NCBI RefSeq assembly: GCF_947498015.1
Contig: NZ_CANMIR010000015.1
Coordinates: 27,044 to 91,043, forward strand
Length of the DNA: 64,000 nt
Reading direction: 5' to 3'
From: an uncultured Neptuniibacter sp.
GTDB taxonomy: Bacteria; Pseudomonadota; Gammaproteobacteria; Pseudomonadales; Balneatricaceae
The notes under the pieces were generated by a model. The model had not been told where the DNA came from. It worked only from the letters and a program-made list of their open reading frames with translations, and made no database searches. Positions 63,611 through 64,000 of the stretch are shown in pieces. The position numbers and the translations under genes are program-made. Within the stretch, counting starts at the first letter, position 1, and the number at the start of each line of letters is the position of its first letter.

Positions 63611-63733
63611 ATGAGTCATGTAGAAGAAAATGTAGAAGTAATCGGTGTTGTCCCATCTGTCCTGATGGTCATCGGTGGATTGGTTGTTGCGATCTTCCCA
63701 GCCATTGTACAGATTGCGCTTTTACTCAACTGA
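63611..63733 (+). CDS. Small single-helix membrane protein (40 residues)
   Basis: A 40-residue reading frame with a good ribosome-binding site (CAGGAG, eight bases before the ATG) and a TGA stop. It starts MSHVEENVEVIGVVPSV with an acidic N-terminal segment, then one hydrophobic helix from about residue 13 (LMVIGGLVVAIFPAIVQIAL) and ends LLN. It could be a small regulatory membrane peptide. Its neighbours are a LapG-like gene (ended by a terminator) and tRNA-Leu on the other strand, so it has its own promoter. I do not recognise a family; expression needs proof. Confidence 0.55.
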   Translation: MSHVEENVEVIGVVPSVLMVIGGLVVAIFPAIVQIALLLN

Positions 63734-63924
63734 TCAGGCCTAAAAACCTGTCCCCTGCAGAGCATCACACCCCACAGGATGCTCTGCCCCTTCCTGATTC
63801 ACAATCCAATAACAGATCAATCACTGAACGTCATTGCGCGTTTAAGCCGCACACAAGCATCTAGGCGTAAATAAGCGATCGAAATTAAGATTTAATAGTG
63901 AGGATACTTAAAGAAAGGAGCGAT

Positions 63925-64000
63925 TGGTGCAGATGGGGAGACTCGAACTCCCACGCCCGTGAAGGCACTAGCACCTGAAGCTAGCGTGTCTACCAATTCC
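63925..64000 (-). tRNA. tRNA-Leu (anticodon CAG), 5' end outside window
   Basis: Read on the minus strand: D-arm GGAATTGGTAGACACGC, anticodon stem-loop CTAGC-TTCAGGT-GCTAG (anticodon CAG), a long variable arm TGCCTTCACGGGCG, T-arm GGGAGTTCGAGTCTCCC and the encoded CCA end at 63925-63927. The long variable arm is typical of leucine tRNA. About 76 bases are visible; the start of the acceptor stem lies beyond position 64000. Confidence 0.93.

Noticed and set aside
1..64000. Mobile elements, prophage genes, CRISPR arrays or riboswitches
   Set aside because: No transposase, integrase, phage structural gene, regular repeat array or recognisable riboswitch core was found on either strand.

Overview
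The window looks like the chromosome of a free-living marine gammaproteobacterium of the Oceanospirillales type (Amphritea/Neptunomonas-like). This is inferred from roughly 50% GC, the gammaproteobacterial liu and mms gene arrangements, an NhaD-type sodium/proton antiporter, several c-di-GMP proteins, a LapG-like protease and a typical gammaproteobacterial tRNA-Leu. I see no prophage, insertion sequence, integron or CRISPR array. Genes are dense and composition is even, so this reads as core or stable accessory chromosome.

Region 1 (1-12,110): signalling and ion homeostasis. A partial IclR regulator and nhaD are followed by a three-gene set: a CHASE8 hybrid histidine kinase, a TonB-dependent receptor and a YfiR-like periplasmic protein. 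Then come a small conserved-looking protein, a histidine kinase with a single-domain response regulator, a GlxA-type AraC regulator and an AhpD-like protein.

Region 2 (12,110-38,640): a branched-chain amino acid supercluster. A minus-strand operon (mmsA, isobutyryl-CoA dehydrogenase, enoyl-CoA hydratase, 3-hydroxyisobutyryl-CoA hydrolase, mmsB, prpE) takes isobutyryl-CoA (valine) to propionyl-CoA, with a divergent AraC regulator (mmsR). A thiolase and a complete high-affinity branched-chain amino acid ABC transporter (livG, livF, binding protein, livH, livM) follow. The divergent liuR-liuA-liuB-liuC-liuD-liuE operon takes isovaleryl-CoA (leucine) to acetyl-CoA and acetoacetate, followed by an AhpD-like protein and an acyl-CoA ligase. 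Two near-identical palindromes, one in the liuR promoter and one in the thiolase promoter, look like LiuR operators and would tie the thiolase to leucine breakdown.

Region 3 (38,640-53,500): more acyl-CoA metabolism and regulators. It holds a methyltransferase, a PAS-diguanylate cyclase, a LysE exporter, an acyl-CoA dehydrogenase/ligase pair divergent from a FixL/FixJ-like two-component system, and a tight six-gene acyl-CoA operon (dehydrogenase, racemase/CoA-transferase family protein, ligase, two hotdog thioesterases, alpha/beta hydrolase) of unknown substrate. A recurring AGGG-N4-CCCT(TATTG) element sits in several intergenic regions upstream of these catabolic genes.

Region 4 (53,500-64,000): envelope and c-di-GMP functions. 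It holds a sodium:solute symporter with an atypical metallophosphoesterase, a LuxP/RbsB-like binding protein coupled to a transmembrane GGDEF-EAL protein, three small envelope proteins, a short CDF-like cation transporter, a LapG-like protease, a 40-residue membrane protein and a tRNA-Leu cut by the window end.

Start codons were moved downstream from the longest reading frame wherever a Shine-Dalgarno site, signal peptide or family N-terminus favoured it. All functions are read from sequence motifs and remembered family features; no database search was run.
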